NCBI GenBank assembly: GCA_040387375.1 | Contig: JAZKDW010000048.1 | Location: 1 to 64,000 of the forward strand | Direction of reading: 5' to 3' | Length of the DNA stretch: 64,000 nucleotides | From: JAZKDW01 sp040387375 | GTDB lineage: Bacteria > Pseudomonadota > Gammaproteobacteria > Burkholderiales > Burkholderiaceae_D | In this document: piece after piece, positions 9,020 to 17,878 of the stretch | Layout of the letters: the number at the start of each line of letters is the position of its first letter | Position numbering within the stretch: position 1 is the stretch's first letter | Made by a program: the position numbers and the translations under genes | Notes under the pieces: model-generated | The model's database searches: none | Seen by the model: only the letters and a program-made list of their open reading frames with translations | What the model was told of the DNA's origin: nothing

Positions 9020-9215
9020 GCTCGCCTTTATCCATTCACTGGTGAAGACATCGTGATGCGAGCTCAGTCTGGATTCCCGCATTCGCGGGAAAGACGGTGG
9101 TGAGAGTGGAGATAGTCTCAATTACTACCGTCATTCCCGCGCAGGCGGGAATCCATAACCCGCTAGCACGGGAATGAGACGCCGATATCCCCAAGCCCGA
9201 CTTTATCCGAATTGA
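9020..9215. repeat. dispersed intergenic palindromic element, copy A
   Basis: This fills most of the gene-free stretch 8942-9296 between the converging ppiD and mnmH genes. Two 27-base arms (9071-9097 and 9128-9154) are inverted copies of each other, and each can fold on itself (TTCCCGC/GCGGGAA). They flank a 30-base spacer (9098-9127). Conserved flanks (GAAGACATC before, CCATAACCCGCTAGCAC and GATATCCCC after) are shared with a second copy at 39617-39825. The spacer here is inverted relative to that copy. No coding potential was seen. Confidence 0.85.
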
Positions 9216-9296
9216 GAGATAGATGTGGCCCTGACCGGCCCCGCTCAGAGCCGCAGGCACTCACAAACTATTCTGGGCGGATATTTGTGCTGTCGC

Positions 9297-10361
9297 TCAC
9301 CCGCCGCCCTGTAACAAACTTCGCGCGCAAGCCTGGAAAGCCTCATCCGAAATATCATTCAGCTCCACTTGCCGAGCATGTGAAAACTGCGTGAAATTGC
9401 GATCGATCGAACGGTGATAAGCCGGGTCGTAATGATCGACCAATAATTCTTCCACCAGACCTTCCATCTCGCCTGACATGGCCATATTCTGCCAGCGCGA
9501 AATCTTCTCGCGCCCATGCAAGGTCACCAGGCAGTCAAGCTGGGTATTCAATACCAGGGGATCCGTGACGAAGTGCGCATAATCCTGCATCAGCAATCCG
9601 ACCCGGTTGGTTCTCGACAAGGCCAGCGATACACAGGGCGATGCGCGCATTTTGTCCATCAGCGCATCCGGCACGCGGACATTACCTACCTTCTTGCTCT
9701 CGGATTCGACGAACACAATTTTTGCGGGATCGAAGTGGCGCAACGTCTGCCAGATGCGGCTCTCGAATTGTTTCTGCGATGGCTGGGCCTCGCTCGGGAG
9801 ATTGCCCAGCACCGAGCCGCGATGTGCGGCCAATTGTTCAAGATCGAGCACCTGCGCGCCAGCCGCCGCAAGCGTCTGCAACAGCCGGCTCTTGCCGCTG
9901 CCGGTGGTGCCGCAGACGACCTGGAAGGCATAGCGCGACGGCAGCTCCGCCAGCGCGACGTTGACATGGCGGCGGAACTCCTTGTAGCCGCCGTCGAGTT
10001 GCACGGCGGGCCAGCCGATCTTTGCCAGGATCAGCGTCATCGAGCCGCTGCGATTGCCCCCGCGCCAGCAGTACACCATCGGCTTCCAGTCCCGAGGCTT
10101 GTCGATGAAAAGTGCATCGATATGATTGGCGATATTGCGCGCCACCAGCGCGGCGCCGATTTTTTTTGCCGCGAAAGGGCTTTCCTGTTTGTACAGGGTG
10201 CCGACGCGGATGCGCTGCTCGTCGTTCAGCACCGGGCAGTTGATCGCGCCGGGTATATGGTCTTCGGCAAACTCCGATTCGCTGCGGACATCGATAATGC
10301 TGTCGAATTGCTCCAGTTGCGGCAGGAGTTCGGAAAAAGGGAGCAAGGCGGGATACTTCAT
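9297..10361 (-). CDS. mnmH: tRNA 2-selenouridine(34) synthase MnmH (SelU/YbbB)
   Basis: MnmH replaces sulfur by selenium at the wobble 2-thiouridine of certain tRNAs, using selenophosphate. The 354-residue protein has an N-terminal rhodanese domain with catalytic Cys98 in VYCWRGGNRSGS. A P-loop domain follows with GTTGSGKS at 151-158. Both are hallmarks of the family and the length is normal. The gene starts at MKYPALLPF. Its start lies 5 bases upstream of the TesA-like gene's stop, on the same strand, so the two may be cotranscribed. No selenophosphate synthetase (selD) is present in this window. Confidence 0.95.
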   Translation of the reverse strand: MKYPALLPFSELLPQLEQFDSIIDVRSESEFAEDHIPGAINCPVLNDEQRIRVGTLYKQESPFAAKKIGAALVARNIANHIDALFIDKPRDWKPMVYCWRGGNRSGSMTLILAKIGWPAVQLDGGYKEFRRHVNVALAELPSRYAFQVVCGTTGSGKSRLLQTLAAAGAQVLDLEQLAAHRGSVLGNLPSEAQPSQKQFESRIWQTLRHFDPAKIVFVESESKKVGNVRVPDALMDKMRASPCVSLALSRTNRVGLLMQDYAHFVTDPLVLNTQLDCLVTLHGREKISRWQNMAMSGEMEGLVEELLVDHYDPAYHRSIDRNFTQFSHARQVELNDISDEAFQACARSLLQGGG

Positions 10362-10365
10362 GTGC

Positions 10366-10986
10366 TCACTTTGGTAAAAGAGGTTTCAGTTGCGGCCACA
10401 CGTTGTCGAGCATGATGGATTGCGCTTCGGCGGCAGGATGTATTCGGTCACCCTGGAATAATTTTGAATTCTCCTCCAGGCCATCCAGCAGGAATGGCAC
10501 CAGCGCTACCTTCATTTCTTTTGCGAGTTTGGGAAAAATTCCCGAGAAGCGCCGGGTGTAATCGGCGCCGTAGTTCGGTGGAATCTGCATGCCAGTCAAT
10601 AACACCTTGGCCTTTGCGTTTTGCGCATCCTTGATAATGGCGCGCAAATTCGCCTCGGTTGCCCCCAGCGACAGTCCGCGCAGGCCATCGTTGCCGCCCA
10701 GTTCGACGATTACCACAGCGGGCCGGTGTTTTTGGAGCAGTGCCGGCAACCGTGCTTTGCCGCCGCTCGTGGTTTCGCCGCTGATGCTGGCATTGACAAT
10801 CACGGCATCGATTTTTTCCGACTTCAGGCGATTTTGCAATAACGGTACCCAGCCTGTGCCGCGCACCAGTCCATATTCGGCGGACAGGCTGTCGCCAAGC
10901 ACAAGTACTGTTTTTGATGCAGAATAAGCCACCGATGCATACAAGGTGAACCCGACCAGCATCGCGGTCTGTATGATCCGCATCAT
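10366..10986 (-). CDS. tesA: periplasmic SGNH-family arylesterase/lysophospholipase (TesA-like)
   Basis: TesA-type enzymes hydrolyse thioesters and esters of fatty acids in the periplasm. From the ATG at 10986 the protein has 206 residues with a signal peptide ending about residue 23. The SGNH blocks are all visible: GDSLS at 31-35 (nucleophile Ser33), SGETTSGG, GGND, and DRIHP near the C-terminus. The frame is open further upstream, but longer starts would run into the divergent ybbA gene. The divergent tesA-ybbA pair is the same arrangement as in E. coli. Confidence 0.9.
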   Translation of the reverse strand: MMRIIQTAMLVGFTLYASVAYSASKTVLVLGDSLSAEYGLVRGTGWVPLLQNRLKSEKIDAVIVNASISGETTSGGKARLPALLQKHRPAVVIVELGGNDGLRGLSLGATEANLRAIIKDAQNAKAKVLLTGMQIPPNYGADYTRRFSGIFPKLAKEMKVALVPFLLDGLEENSKLFQGDRIHPAAEAQSIMLDNVWPQLKPLLPK

Positions 10987-11014
10987 CCTTCCAAATCCTT
11001 TGAGATCATCTTGC

Positions 11015-11701
11015 ATGCCAGAACCTTCCATTCTTACCCCTGCCATTGAGGTTATTCATCTCACAAAACGTGTCGCGGATGCGACCGGCGAACTTACCAT
11101 TCTTCAGGGCGTCAATTTTACAGTGCAAGCAGGGGGGACGCTCGCGATTGTCGGCGCGTCGGGTTCCGGCAAATCCACGCTGCTGGGCTTGCTGGCCGGG
11201 CTTGACACCCCATCCGAAGGCACGGTCGAGCTGAATGGCATCGATATCTTTGCGCTGGATGAAGATGGCCGGGCCGGGCTGCGCAAGAATGAACTCGGTT
11301 TTGTGTTCCAGTCGTTCCAGTTGCTGTCGCATCTGAACGCGCTGGAAAATGTCATGCTGCCGCTCGAACTGCGCGGCGACGGCGCGGCAAAGGAAAAGTC
11401 GGAAGCGATGCTGGCGCGTGTGGGCTTGTCCAGCCGCTTGAAACATTATCCGAAATATCTGTCTGGCGGCGAACAGCAGCGGGTGGCGCTGGCGCGTGCA
11501 TTTGTCAGTGAACCGCCGCTGCTGTTTGCCGATGAACCGACCGGCAGCCTCGATGCGGCGACCGGTGAATCGGTCATCCGGCTGATGTTCGAATTGAACC
11601 GGGAACGCAATTCAACCCTGGTGCTGGTGACCCATGATCCGTCGATCGCGGCGCTGTGCGAGCGCATCATCACCATTACGGCGGGGCGGCTCCTGCCTTG
11701 A
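11015..11701 (+). CDS. ybbA: ABC transporter ATP-binding protein, YbbA/LolD-like
   Basis: A 228-residue ATPase of the MacB/LolD subgroup. Walker A GASGSGKST, the signature LSGGEQQRVALARA and Walker B LLFADEPTGSLD are intact. The ATG at 11015 is chosen because upstream in-frame codons (from 10946) overlap the divergent esterase. In E. coli the gene is followed by the large permease ybbP. Here the next gene is convergent and unrelated, so the ATPase has no membrane partner nearby. Its 3' end overlaps the DMT permease gene by 26 bases on the opposite strand. Confidence 0.88.
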   Translation: MPEPSILTPAIEVIHLTKRVADATGELTILQGVNFTVQAGGTLAIVGASGSGKSTLLGLLAGLDTPSEGTVELNGIDIFALDEDGRAGLRKNELGFVFQSFQLLSHLNALENVMLPLELRGDGAAKEKSEAMLARVGLSSRLKHYPKYLSGGEQQRVALARAFVSEPPLLFADEPTGSLDAATGESVIRLMFELNRERNSTLVLVTHDPSIAALCERIITITAGRLLP

Positions 11702-12605
11702 CCTTGTCTGGATGCAGGCGGCGGTGTTCGATATACGCAATGCCGATGCCGCTGGCACAGATGATGGCGATGCCGAGCGCCGTCAGGCTGTCCGGAAGCT
11801 GACTGAACACCAGCCATCCCATCGTCGTCGCCGGAATCACCTGCAGGTAGACGAAAGGCGACAGCACCGACGCCTCTGCATGCTTGTAAGCGCTGAGCAG
11901 CAAAAAATGACCGATGGTGCTGGTCACGCCCATCGACCCCAGCAGCAGCCACTCCTGTAATGGGGGTGTGTGGGTTGACCAGAAAAACGGCACCAGCAGG
12001 GTGCTGGCGCACATGCCGACCATGCCGCTGTACAGAAGCGTGATCAGCGGATCGTCCACCTGATTGAGCTTGCGGTTCAGAATCGCGATGGCCGCGGCGG
12101 CGCTGGCCGACAGGATGCCGAACACGACACCCAGCGGCGCGATGCTGCCCCCCGGCCGCACCACGATCAGCATGCCGGTAAATCCGACGATGACGGCAAT
12201 CCAGCGCGACGTATAGGATTTTTCCCCGAGCAGCCAGGGAGCCACCGCAAGCACCATCAGCGGCGCGCAAAAATTCATTGCCGTGCCTTCCGCCAGCGGA
12301 ACCAGCTTCAATACGGAAAAGAATGCCAAGGTCGAAATCAGCAGCAGGGTGGCGCGGATGATTTGCAGCCGCGGCAGCGCCGAGCGCAGGATGCTCTTGC
12401 CGGTCCGGCGCCGGTACAGCGGCGCTACAGTGACCGCCATGACCAGCGTGTTGAGCGTGTAGCGCATCCAGGTGATCATCACCACGTGATAACCCGCCAG
12501 CGTCAGCAGCTTGCTGGTCGCATCCAGTAACGAGAGTGTACAAAGTCCGGAGACGAGGAATGCAATGCCCAGAAAAAGTTTAGCGCGCGGGGTGGAGTGG
12601 GGCAT
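11676..12605 (-). CDS. DMT superfamily (EamA) permease
   Basis: A 309-residue membrane protein with about ten hydrophobic segments arranged as two EamA repeats (roughly 10-145 and 155-295). The second repeat starts near VFGILSASAAAAIAILNRK. EamA carriers export or import small metabolites such as amino acids; the substrate cannot be read from sequence. Its start overlaps the last 26 bases of the upstream nnr gene, so it is probably translationally coupled to it. The C-terminal tail is short and basic (HPDKVKAG). Confidence 0.85.
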   Translation of the reverse strand: MPHSTPRAKLFLGIAFLVSGLCTLSLLDATSKLLTLAGYHVVMITWMRYTLNTLVMAVTVAPLYRRRTGKSILRSALPRLQIIRATLLLISTLAFFSVLKLVPLAEGTAMNFCAPLMVLAVAPWLLGEKSYTSRWIAVIVGFTGMLIVVRPGGSIAPLGVVFGILSASAAAAIAILNRKLNQVDDPLITLLYSGMVGMCASTLLVPFFWSTHTPPLQEWLLLGSMGVTSTIGHFLLLSAYKHAEASVLSPFVYLQVIPATTMGWLVFSQLPDSLTALGIAIICASGIGIAYIEHRRLHPDKVKAGAAPP

Positions 12606-14112
12606 GTTCTGCTGTCAGGCGGTTGAGTATGGCGCGCACGCAAGGGATCAGTTCGCCGGCTGTCAGGCCGATCGGACCGATGCCCTGTTCCACCATTTCA
12701 TCGGCAGCGCGGCCGTGCATCCAGACTGCCGCCAGCGCGGCTTCCCAGGCGGTCCACTGCTGCGCCAGCAGCGCACCGCATATGCCGGCCAGCACGTCAC
12801 CGGTTCCGGCCGTTGCCAGCGCCGGATTGCCGGTAGGGTTGATGACGGCTTCGCCGTCGGGACGGGCGATCACGGTACCGGAACCCTTCAGAACCACAAC
12901 GGCGTTGAATTGGCGCGCCATGGCGCGGGCTGCGGAGAGCCGATCGGCTTGCACTTCCGCGACCTGCAGGCCGAGCAGGCGTGCCGCCTCCAGCGGATGT
13001 GGGGTCAGCACCGCCTGGATGGTGCGCTGGACAAGTTTTTGCCTGAGCCCGGGTTCCGCTGCAAGCAGGTTGAGCGCATCGGCATCGAGCACCAGTGGTG
13101 TAGCCGCATCCAGTGCCTTTGCCAGCAAATCATGCGCGGTGAGGGAGTTTCCGAGTCCGGGTCCAGCGACCAGCGTGGCGGCGGAGAAATCCAGGTCGCG
13201 CGCCAGCCGGCACATCAGTTCCGGATGTGTGCTGTCGTACGCCGGCGGTTCTTCCACAAAACCGGCGAAGACCCGGCCTGCGCCGCATTTTGCGGCGGCA
13301 TGCGCCGCCAGTATCGGTGCACCGCCCATGCCATGCGCGCCGCCGATCACCGCGACGTCGCCAAAGCTGCCTTTGTGAGAGTTGTGCCGGCGGCGCCGCA
13401 GCAGGTGCGAAAACAAGCCGGTATGGCCGAGTTGCGCCTGCGGCCTCACGAAGCATTTTTCATCCACGCCCAGCGCCGCAACCGACACCTTGCCGGCAAA
13501 GTCGCGGCCGTAGCCGGTGTGCAGGCCCGGCTTGTTGCCGATGAAGGTAATGGTGTGACTGGCACGTAATGCGACGCCCTCGGTGCCGACGATCGCACCG
13601 GTATCCGCCATCAGTCCGCTGGGAACGTCGAGCGCCAGCACCAGGCAGTCAAGCCGGTTGATGTTTTTAATCAGCGCTACCTGCACCGCGCCGATCGGCC
13701 GGTTCAGGCCGATGCCGAACAGGCCATCGACTACCAGGCTCCAGGGAGCCGACAGAAAGTCTGGCGCCAGGACCGGATCGGCGAAATGTACCGGACTGCT
13801 TTTGGCCCTGCCCAGCGCCTGTTGCGCATCCGCCGGGTAGTGCGCCGGATTCGTCTGCAGCAGCACCGTTACCTGGAGCCCGGCTTGCGCCAGATTAAAC
13901 GCAGTCTCCAGCGCATCGCCGCCGTTATTGCCTGGACCTGCAAGCACCAGTACTCTTGCTTCACTGCGCGGCGAAGGCAACAAGGCCAGCGCCGCCGCGG
14001 CTGCCGCCTGGCCGGCGCGCCGCATCAGGGTGCCGGGAGACAGTCCGCTCATTGCGGCTTGCTCAATGGTGCGAATTTCAGCGACGGTGTAGAGGGCTGC
14101 TTCGTGGTTCAT
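12580..14112 (-). CDS. nnr: bifunctional NAD(P)HX epimerase / ADP-dependent NAD(P)HX dehydratase
   Basis: This enzyme repairs hydrated NADH/NADPH: the N-terminal domain epimerises NAD(P)HX and the C-terminal domain dehydrates the S form using ADP. The 510 residues have the epimerase signature GPGNNGGDAL near 59. The ribokinase-like domain follows: GGAHGMGGAPILAA, AGPGLGNS, LDADALN and the nucleotide-binding ATAGTGDVLAG. Length is usual for the fused form (E. coli YjeF 515). In Burkholderiales it is a free-standing gene, as here. Confidence 0.94.
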   Translation of the reverse strand: MNHEAALYTVAEIRTIEQAAMSGLSPGTLMRRAGQAAAAAALALLPSPRSEARVLVLAGPGNNGGDALETAFNLAQAGLQVTVLLQTNPAHYPADAQQALGRAKSSPVHFADPVLAPDFLSAPWSLVVDGLFGIGLNRPIGAVQVALIKNINRLDCLVLALDVPSGLMADTGAIVGTEGVALRASHTITFIGNKPGLHTGYGRDFAGKVSVAALGVDEKCFVRPQAQLGHTGLFSHLLRRRRHNSHKGSFGDVAVIGGAHGMGGAPILAAHAAAKCGAGRVFAGFVEEPPAYDSTHPELMCRLARDLDFSAATLVAGPGLGNSLTAHDLLAKALDAATPLVLDADALNLLAAEPGLRQKLVQRTIQAVLTPHPLEAARLLGLQVAEVQADRLSAARAMARQFNAVVVLKGSGTVIARPDGEAVINPTGNPALATAGTGDVLAGICGALLAQQWTAWEAALAAVWMHGRAADEMVEQGIGPIGLTAGELIPCVRAILNRLTAEHAPLHPAR

Positions 14113-14176
14113 GGCGGTAAGGAATGCGTGATGGCGGGCGGCAGCGGCAATGGCATCGCGCTTTGATTTTATCCCA

Positions 14177-15421
14177 TTAGCCGTAGCGCGAGAGGGTCAG
14201 CCCATCCATGTCGATTTCCGCTGGCCGCCCGGAGATGATATCGGCCAATGCCTTGCCCGAACCGGCCGCCATGGTCCAGCCGGCCGATCCGTGACCGATA
14301 TTGATGAAGACGTTTTTTATAGGGGTAGCACCGATCAGCGGCGCGCCGTCCGGCAGCATCGGCCGGAATCCGGACCAGAACGTCGCCGTATTGTAATTGG
14401 CCGCATCCGGCAACCAGTCCTCTCCGACCTTCACCAGCGTGCGCAGCACCGACTCGCGAAGTTCGGTTGAGCGCGCGCCCAGTTCCGCGATCCCCGCAAT
14501 GCGGATGCGGCTACCCATGCGTGTGATGGCGGCACGGTAGGTTTCGTCGATCAGTGCGGCTTGCGGCGCCTGCTCGAAATTCTTGATCACCGCCGTCGCG
14601 GAATAACTTTTGACCGGACACAGCGGCAGTCGAATTCCCAGAGGCGCAAGCAGGCGCGCACTGTCTATTCCGGCCGCGACGACAACCGCATCCGCACTGA
14701 AGCTTTTTTCGCCTATGCGCATCGTGATCCGGTTCTCTTCGCGGGAGATACCGTCCACGGGGCTATTGAAGTGGAATTCGACGCCGATCGATTGCACCAC
14801 CGCTTTCAATTGCCGGGTGAATAGCGCGCAGTTTCCGGATTCGTCTTGCGGCAGATAGAGCGCCGCCGCCATCGGTGTATGGCCGGAGAGGGCCGGCTCG
14901 ATCAGGCGGGCGGCATCGGCATCCAGCAGGCGATGTTCAACACCGCTCCGGGCGAGCACGTCGAGGGCAGGTTGTGAAAGCTGCAGTTCGCGCTGATTGC
15001 GAAACAGCTGCAGCACACCCCTGGTCTGCTCGTAATCGAGCGCGTAATGCTCGCTCATTTGCTGCTGGATTGCATGGCTGTAGAAAGCGACACGCTGCAT
15101 GCGTTCCTTGTTGACGTTATAACGCGCCAGAGTGCATTCCGACATCCACATGCGGATCCAGCGCCAGAGGGCCGGATCGAGGCTGGGTTTCAATAATACG
15201 GGAGCGGCATGCCTGAGCAGGAAGGACAACAGGTACTTCGGCATGTCGGGCGCCGCCCACGGGCCTGCATAGGCGGGCGCGATGAGACCCGCGTTGCCGA
15301 AACTGGATTCTTGCGCGACATTGCCATATCGTTCAATGACCACAACTTCATGGCCGGCCTGAGCCAGAAAATACGCAGTGCAGACGCCGACCACGCCACC
15401 ACCGATAACCGCTACTTGCAT
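14177..15421 (-). CDS. dadA: D-amino-acid dehydrogenase-like FAD oxidoreductase (DadA family)
   Basis: A 414-residue flavoprotein of the DAO family. DadA enzymes oxidise D-amino acids to 2-oxo acids and pass electrons to the respiratory chain. The FAD-binding GGGVVG is at residues 7-12, followed by an acidic residue at the end of the second strand (VVVIER). The DadA-type block SSFGNAGLIAPAYAGPWAAPD is seen in two adjoining pieces. A C-terminal GHGSAGWTMAAGSGKALAD matches the family. The ATG at 15421 is chosen because the GxGxxG fold begins right after it; the 14 upstream codons are unlike the family. Substrate is uncertain. Confidence 0.82.
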   Translation of the reverse strand: MQVAVIGGGVVGVCTAYFLAQAGHEVVVIERYGNVAQESSFGNAGLIAPAYAGPWAAPDMPKYLLSFLLRHAAPVLLKPSLDPALWRWIRMWMSECTLARYNVNKERMQRVAFYSHAIQQQMSEHYALDYEQTRGVLQLFRNQRELQLSQPALDVLARSGVEHRLLDADAARLIEPALSGHTPMAAALYLPQDESGNCALFTRQLKAVVQSIGVEFHFNSPVDGISREENRITMRIGEKSFSADAVVVAAGIDSARLLAPLGIRLPLCPVKSYSATAVIKNFEQAPQAALIDETYRAAITRMGSRIRIAGIAELGARSTELRESVLRTLVKVGEDWLPDAANYNTATFWSGFRPMLPDGAPLIGATPIKNVFINIGHGSAGWTMAAGSGKALADIISGRPAEIDMDGLTLSRYG

Positions 15422-15548
15422 GTAAATCCAACCATTCATTGATCCAGGCAGCCAGCTTACCAAAACTGGAATAACTTAGAGCGACATTAGCGTTGCGGAC
15501 ACCAAATAAACTGCATGGTGCGCGATCACCTGCGGCGCACTGCACAAA

Positions 15549-17648
15549 TTACAAGGATACGGGCGGCTTCCCAGTGTCCTCTGAGCCGTCGATTGGCTCC
15601 GGCGCGTCTTTCGGCGGCAGGAAAAAATCCACGGGCTTGCGCAGGAGACGCATCAGCAGCGCCTTGAACAAGGTCCAGCCCTGCCTGAAACGCACCTGGC
15701 GTGAGCGCAGGGCGACAAACAGCGCGAGGCCGAAGCTCACCAGTAGATTCACCATGCCGACCAGAACGATGCCCAGTGCTGAAATGGCCAGCAACTGGGT
15801 GCTCACGACATTGTCCAGTCCGGCCAGTGCAATTGCCAGATAGGTGGATGACAGGGTGACATGGCGTACATCCAGTGGCAAACCAGTCATGTAGCCGATG
15901 GTGCCCGCCGAGGCAAGCAGAATGCCCAAGGTGAAGTTGCCCATCAGGCCACCGAGATTGTTTTCGAGGTAATGCGCAAACCGCTCCAGACGCGCCGCCC
16001 CCAGCAATCGCCGCAGCCAGTTCAGTTGCACTACACGCTGCGACATTTGTGTGTAGAGCGCCTTGTTGTCGTAATAACCGGAAACCAGTCCCGCCAAAAA
16101 CAGGCAGACGCCGGCGATGGCGGCATGGAATAGCGCCAGGCTGGTGAAGGGGTCGATCTCGTGCAACAGGCGGTGCGCTTTTTCGGGTGACACCAGGTGT
16201 TGGCCTCGCAGGTAGAAATACCCCCACGCGATCAGGAAGGCGGTGGGAATCGCGGTGGCCAGGTTGCCGAGCACGGCGACGAACTGGGTGCGAAATACTT
16301 TTACAATCATCTCGACCAGGCTGTCGATGTCGATATTGCGGCCATCGCGGCTGTGGATATCGGTGGCAATGCGCGATGCCGTCATCGCCGGCTGTTTGGT
16401 CGCGACCGTGAAGTGCAAAACATGGATCAGCATGAAACCAAGCGAATAATTCAGGCTGAACAGGAAAGTTTCGACCAGCGGCGCAGCACGCAGGGCCGAG
16501 GTCAGAATCTTGAAAAGTCCCATGAAGCCAACGATCACACCCGCGCCTGCGGATGAGCGGAACATGGCGGCAAACTGGCTGCGGTTCTCCGCGATGTAAT
16601 GTTCGCCGGTGCGGCTGGCGTTTTCCGTCACGTTGCGGGCCAGCAGGTTGACGTTGTGGGCAATCAGTTCGCGCACTGCGTATTTGCTGTTATGCGCTTC
16701 GACCAGTTCCAGGGCGAGCGCCAGCGCGGCGCTGCGACGCGCATTCTTTTCACTGCCGGCATCGTCTGCCGGCGCGGACTGATGGCTTATGTCCACTACC
16801 GAGAGCAGCTTGCGCAGCCGGTCTATATTCTGGCTCAGCCGCACCAGCAGGTAGGTCAGCGCGACGCTCGTACCCTGGCGCAGCGCGTTCTTGCGAATCT
16901 TTGAGATGACGGTATCGCACTGGTCCAGCATGACCAGCAAATGTTTTGCGTCCTCCACCGGAACAGGGCCGCCGTTGAGATGGCGCACATAGTCTTCGAG
17001 GTAGAGGTGAACTTCGACGTTTTGCATCAGGAAGGGCGAAGCGAAAGTCTCGATGTCCGGATGGATGCGGATCAGTGCCGGCTCCAGCCCCATCGCACTG
17101 ATCCGGTAGGATAGTGTCTGTATCGCCTCCAGCAACTCCGTCAGCGTATTCTGGCCATGCGTCGCATCCGTGACCGCAGGCTGGCCCACTGCGGGGTCGG
17201 GGGGAGAAAGAACCCCGGCATCGGCCAGACCATCAAACAGCGCCAGCCAGCTTGCAGCCGGCACGCCGCTGATCCACACATGATCGGTGTCGACGCACAG
17301 GATACGGTCCAGGCAATCGCGCAAATAGACATCGTTCACGGCCGGCGGCAGCAGGCGATAGGACAGACGCCTGAACAGTTCGCTGAAAAAGCCATCGCTG
17401 GAGAGGATGCCGGTATCGGTATACAGACTGGTGTGGCGGCGCTCGGCCAGGACGCACATCAGATAGGCGCGAAGGGCGGCGGCAAGATCCGGACGGTCCA
17501 GCAGAGTTTGTTTCAGCGCCTCGGTATTGGCAATCGCCCGCTCAATGTTTTCCGGGTTCGCAGGTCGCAAAGTCCGGACGAGTTGCACCAGGTTGTCGAT
17601 ATCGCTGGTAGCGGGATGCGCGGCGATGCGTTCGAGTATGACAAGCAT
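15549..17648 (-). CDS. Gcr-type 'site-specific recombinase' family membrane protein (PF10136-like)
   Basis: A 699-residue protein that I recognise as the betaproteobacterial family commonly labelled site-specific recombinase Gcr. The N-terminal half (1 to about 370) is soluble and helical. From about 375 on there are several hydrophobic segments, for example AGVIVGFMGLFKILTSAL and around GNLATAIPTAFLIAWGYFYL. No tyrosine or serine recombinase active-site pattern is visible. The recombinase label is therefore historical and the molecular role is unknown. It stands alone between dadA and a terminator-flanked ompA-like gene. Confidence 0.8.
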   Translation of the reverse strand: MLVILERIAAHPATSDIDNLVQLVRTLRPANPENIERAIANTEALKQTLLDRPDLAAALRAYLMCVLAERRHTSLYTDTGILSSDGFFSELFRRLSYRLLPPAVNDVYLRDCLDRILCVDTDHVWISGVPAASWLALFDGLADAGVLSPPDPAVGQPAVTDATHGQNTLTELLEAIQTLSYRISAMGLEPALIRIHPDIETFASPFLMQNVEVHLYLEDYVRHLNGGPVPVEDAKHLLVMLDQCDTVISKIRKNALRQGTSVALTYLLVRLSQNIDRLRKLLSVVDISHQSAPADDAGSEKNARRSAALALALELVEAHNSKYAVRELIAHNVNLLARNVTENASRTGEHYIAENRSQFAAMFRSSAGAGVIVGFMGLFKILTSALRAAPLVETFLFSLNYSLGFMLIHVLHFTVATKQPAMTASRIATDIHSRDGRNIDIDSLVEMIVKVFRTQFVAVLGNLATAIPTAFLIAWGYFYLRGQHLVSPEKAHRLLHEIDPFTSLALFHAAIAGVCLFLAGLVSGYYDNKALYTQMSQRVVQLNWLRRLLGAARLERFAHYLENNLGGLMGNFTLGILLASAGTIGYMTGLPLDVRHVTLSSTYLAIALAGLDNVVSTQLLAISALGIVLVGMVNLLVSFGLALFVALRSRQVRFRQGWTLFKALLMRLLRKPVDFFLPPKDAPEPIDGSEDTGKPPVSL

Positions 17649-17772
17649 GCGGGGAGTCGGGATGATCCGTTCGTGGAGAAAGTGGGAGTGTAAAGCTTGC
17701 CGGCGCTGCGGCAGGATTAATTTTTACGATCAGGGCGTGGCAGCGTGCAAATATCCACTGCAGTCAAAACGT

Positions 17773-17801
17773 GGAAAGCCCCGCTGAAGGCGGGGCTTTC
17801 C
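17773..17801 (-). terminator. perfect 12-bp hairpin after the OmpA-like gene
   Basis: GGAAAGCCCCGC (17773-17784) pairs perfectly with GCGGGGCTTTCC (17790-17801) around a 5-base loop. Read on the minus strand it follows the OmpA-like gene and is trailed by a short T tract (CGTTTT). Confidence 0.75.
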
Positions 17802-17878
17802 AGGTAATGCAAGGCCAATTGAGCAAAACCGGCTCAGGCCGCACCAAACCGGAGCAGCGCCGGCCCGATGCCTGTTGA

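Noticed and set aside
9516..10415. 299-codon open frame opposite mnmH
   Set aside because: Antisense shadow of a protein with intact rhodanese and P-loop motifs.
15549..17648. Integrase or mobile element suggested by the recombinase family name
   Set aside because: No recombinase active site, no attachment repeats and no mobile-element neighbours.
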